Source of the DNA: Daldinia sp. FL1419
Lineage: Eukaryota > Ascomycota > Sordariomycetes > Xylariales > Hypoxylaceae
Length of the DNA: 64,000 nucleotides
NCBI GenBank assembly: GCA_025201765.1
Contig: MU623370.1
Location: forward strand, 62,001 to 126,000
Reading direction: 5' to 3'
Shown: piece by piece, positions 61,437 through 64,000 of the stretch
Layout of the letters: each line of letters starts with the position of its first letter
Numbering within the stretch: the first letter of the stretch is position 1
Made by a program: the position numbers and the translations under genes
The notes under the pieces: model-generated
Seen by the model: only the letters and a program-made list of their open reading frames with translations
What the model was told of the DNA's origin: nothing
Databases searched by the model: none

Positions 61437-62719
61437 CTAAAAGTTCTCTTGTCCAGAGAAGCGCTCGTTCTGAACGATCTCGACCCAGTATCCATCCGGA
61501 TCAAGCAAGAAAGCCACATTCCTCATGCGTCCGTCCGTAAGCCGCTTCTTCCAATTGACATTCAGCGACTCGAATCGCGAGCACGCCGCATCCAGATTAT
61601 CGACCGAAACACCTGTCCAGCATTAGCTCTACACCACACTCCCATTATATCCCCCCTTTCCCTAAACATGAAATTCAAGCAAACTTACAGATATGACCAA
61701 AGCCCCGCGGCTCCTCGTTCCCATTGTGGTACTTAAAGTTCTCATCCTTCTCCGTCCCGTAGTTCCACGTCAACTCCAACAAACCCTCATGATCCGCCGT
61801 GAATCCGTCCTCCGGCACACCCTCGGGGCCAGGGTACCCTAGGAAGTACAAATTGAATTTGGCGGCGGCTTGCTCTGATGTGCGGAAGATCTTCATTCCT
61901 AGCACGTCCTGGTAGAATTTGAGAGACTTCTCGGCGTCCTTGACCCGGATCATGGTGTGATTCTGCCCCTCATGTCAGCTGTTTTATACTCATGCCTTAC
62001 TGCTCACTGATGATCGTCCAAAGAGAGAGAGATGAAGGGAGAACAAAGAGCACCCTACCATGCGATACGTTCCGACATCCGTCTGTACTCCCTGCTCCTC
62101 GGGATCCTCCGCACCCTTCGATCCCCTCCTACGACTAATAATCTCAACCCAATATCCATCCGGGTCCAGCGCAAACGCAATATGCTTCATCCGCCCGTCC
62201 GTGAGCTTCTTCTGGAACTTATACCCGGCGTCCTCGAGCCTCTTACACGCGGCCTGGATATGGTCTACCGAGATACATACGTGCCCGAAGCCGCGGTGCG
62301 GCTCCGCGTTACCGTTATTAACTTTGTAGTCAGGGTCATCTTCCGTCCCGTAGTTGTGCGTTAGCTCGATTACCCCCTGCCGATCGAACGTGCTGTTGCC
62401 GTGAGAAAGCGCGTTCACGCCGTCGTACCCGAGGTAGTATAGGTCGAATTTGGCTTCGGGGAACTGTTGGTGTTTAACTACGGTCATTCCTAGGAATTCA
62501 TAGAACTTGACTATGTTGGAAGTGAGTATAGGATTAGTTTATGTTAAAGGCTCGCATGGTACCATAAGGTCATACTGGATATTTTGGGGTCCTTCACTCT
62601 GATCCTGTAATTGCGACACTGCGTTTAGTAGTTTGTTTCTCCTAAGAGAAGGGGGTAGGGGTATGAGCCTACATAGAGTGGTTGAATTTGTAGTTGCTAA
62701 TATCTGTAGTTGTCGCCAT
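61437..62719 (-). CDS. glo1: Glyoxalase I (lactoylglutathione lyase), two-domain, 325 aa
   Basis: Converts the methylglyoxal-glutathione hemithioacetal to S-lactoylglutathione. Exons are 62719-62673, 62604-62576, 62510-62059, 61962-61689 and 61612-61437; total 326 codons, almost exactly the length of yeast Glo1 (326 aa). It has two tandem vicinal-oxygen-chelate domains. Domain 1 metal ligands are in FNHSMIRVKD (rebuilt across intron 1), IELTHNYG, GFGHVCIS and YWVEII. Domain 2 ligands are in NHTMIRVKD, LELTWNYG, GFGHICVS and YWVEIV. Both sets are complete, so both half-sites may be active as in yeast. The 29-bp second exon is short but is required to keep the frame. Cytosolic detoxification enzyme. 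Confidence 0.95.
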
Positions 62720-63665
62720 TGTTGCGAATGTGTGCCGAGCAGTTGTAGGCTTATAGATTCGGTCGGGTAGCTGATATGGCCCAGGTATTCGGCCGAAATT
62801 TGGAATATATTTATTTTGGATTTGTGGAGATGGGCGTAATATATATGATCGTGTGGCTGTTCGATACAAGCTGCGGATATAAGACATGTAGCGGGAAGAG
62901 TTGGAGGCGCTGGGGACGTTGGAGATGTTCTATTATCGAGAATAAAAATTGGTACAATCAAATAGCCGTGGTACTTAGTGTTTCTGTTCTAATACCACAT
63001 GAGAATAGCGTATACCTTACCTAATGCAACCAGTATGAGCTCATTGATAGGTCCAGGTACATATTCTACGACAGATAATAGTATATCTTATGAAGTACCG
63101 ATAACGAATATGTTTAGCATTCGGAATAATGACGTTTTTGTCGCAGCTTAGTACCCTTCTAGCCCCACGTTAGGTAGGCCAGGGATTGGTTCGTGTACAA
63201 GGTACCTCAGTTGATGCGCCTTTACCCAGGTACCCAGGTAATGCCGGGCCTGAGACAACAATGTACCCAAGTACTTCTGAATAGCTTCATGCTAAATGTA
63301 AATAATAGATATTTCATATATAATTTATAGGGAATATCCGCCCATTTCCAATACATAGAAAAGTACATAAAAAACAACTCCGAATTTGTACTTTGTACTC
63401 TAGTTGTACGCATCACCAAACTCCAGGTACGCAGCTTGCGCCTCACATTTTTCTCAATCCAAAACTCCGATAATATACAGGACAAAGCAAATTTGTCTGA
63501 ATAGCCACCCCATCAAATACCTATTTAATGAACACATAAGTTTTGAGGGTATGATACGCTGCGCGATCCGATAGGGTGGTACGCTAGGTATGCATATACT
63601 AAATGTGAAACTGCGAGTGATGATACGCCCTCGCAGGGTGGGTTGCGAAAATAGGCAAGTATTGA
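62720..63665. other. Intergenic region upstream of glo1
   Basis: Promoter region of glo1 and the 3' side of the Ca2+/H+ exchanger. It contains CCAGGTACCCAGGTA-type motifs near 63225. No gene could be supported. Confidence 0.5.
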
Positions 63666-64000
63666 TCATTCTGGGCTCACCAGACTACTAAGCTTACTGA
63701 CGACCAAGCTCGTGTCGAAATATTGGCTGGGGGTAACGAAGAAAGCCAGAGCAATGATGACATAAAGGGCCATTAACTAAGACAAGATTAGTACATCTAA
63801 CCAATTAGATGGGGTTGGCAACGTTACCATTGCGCCTTCAAGGTAGTTGGATTTTCCGTCTTGAACGGTGTAGATAACAACGAGCACAGCTAAAGCGAAC
63901 GAAACAGTTTCGACTAGATCATGTTAGCCTAAGACGCCGCGGTCAAAGGTATATCCTAACTTACATGTCTCGAAGTGCAAGTCCATACCCCTGTCCATAA
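63666..64000 (-). CDS. Ca2+/H+ exchanger (VCX1/CAX-type), C-terminal part
   Basis: Partial gene continuing past the right edge of the window. Visible exons are 64000-63965, 63913-63828 and 63776-63666, with introns in phases 1 and 0. The translation gives MDLHFETFETVSFALAVLVV, then YTVQDGKSNYLEGAM and LMALYVIIALAFFV, the two last membrane helices and QDGKSNYLEGA loop of vacuolar Ca2+/H+ antiporters. The short tail ends KLSSLVSPE. It would load Ca2+ into the vacuole by proton exchange. The N-terminal part with the c-1/c-2 alpha repeats lies outside this window. Confidence 0.88.

Overview
This window is nuclear DNA of a filamentous ascomycete (Pezizomycotina; Sordariomycetes is my best guess and Xylariales is possible, but neither is proven). 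The signs are spliced genes with 50-90 bp introns bounded by GT..AG, a tRNA with an intron next to the anticodon, fungal-specific protein families, and an extremely AT-rich transposon that looks RIP-mutated (repeat-induced point mutation). I resolved 17 protein genes, one of them split by a transposon and one running off the right edge, plus one tRNA gene. Exons were joined by hand, using reading phase and family motifs as checks.

Layout. 1-15.5 kb is gene-poor: one small glycine-zipper protein (7980-8480) in otherwise unassigned DNA with AT islands. 15.5-27.7 kb is a minus-strand run: a cytochrome P450, an F-box protein, a CHY zinc-finger protein, a secreted DUF7029-like protein and a histidine phosphatase. 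29.7-42.1 kb is housekeeping-like: a small Lys/Ala/Pro-rich protein, the PP2A activator PTPA/Rrd, an unrecognised 774-aa nuclear-type protein and a ~1250-aa coiled-coil protein. 43-44.9 kb holds a second, pisatin-demethylase-like P450. 44.9-49.1 kb is empty of recognisable genes. 49.1-61.1 kb is an accessory region: a small secreted cysteine protein, tRNA-Tyr, an acetamidase-like amidase, a Dal5-type transporter interrupted by a 3,644-bp hAT transposon, and a second, unrelated MFS transporter. 61.4-64 kb holds two-domain glyoxalase I and the C-terminus of a vacuolar Ca2+/H+ exchanger.

How genes may work together. The amidase and the Dal5-like transporter are divergently transcribed from a 726-bp spacer with six HGATAR sites. 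This fits a nitrogen-scavenging pair under AreA/Nit2-type control (inference). The hAT insertion has 20-bp terminal inverted repeats and a perfect 8-bp target duplication. It lies exactly on an exon-intron boundary of the transporter, so a GT donor is duplicated on both sides. If the left GT were used, the whole element would be removed as intron and the reading frame would be intact. This is the most striking observation in the window. Others are three tandem 39-residue repeats in the coiled-coil protein, an apparent exon duplication in the 112-aa Lys/Ala/Pro-rich protein, and a dispersed palindromic TACCTAGGTA motif that I see only between genes.
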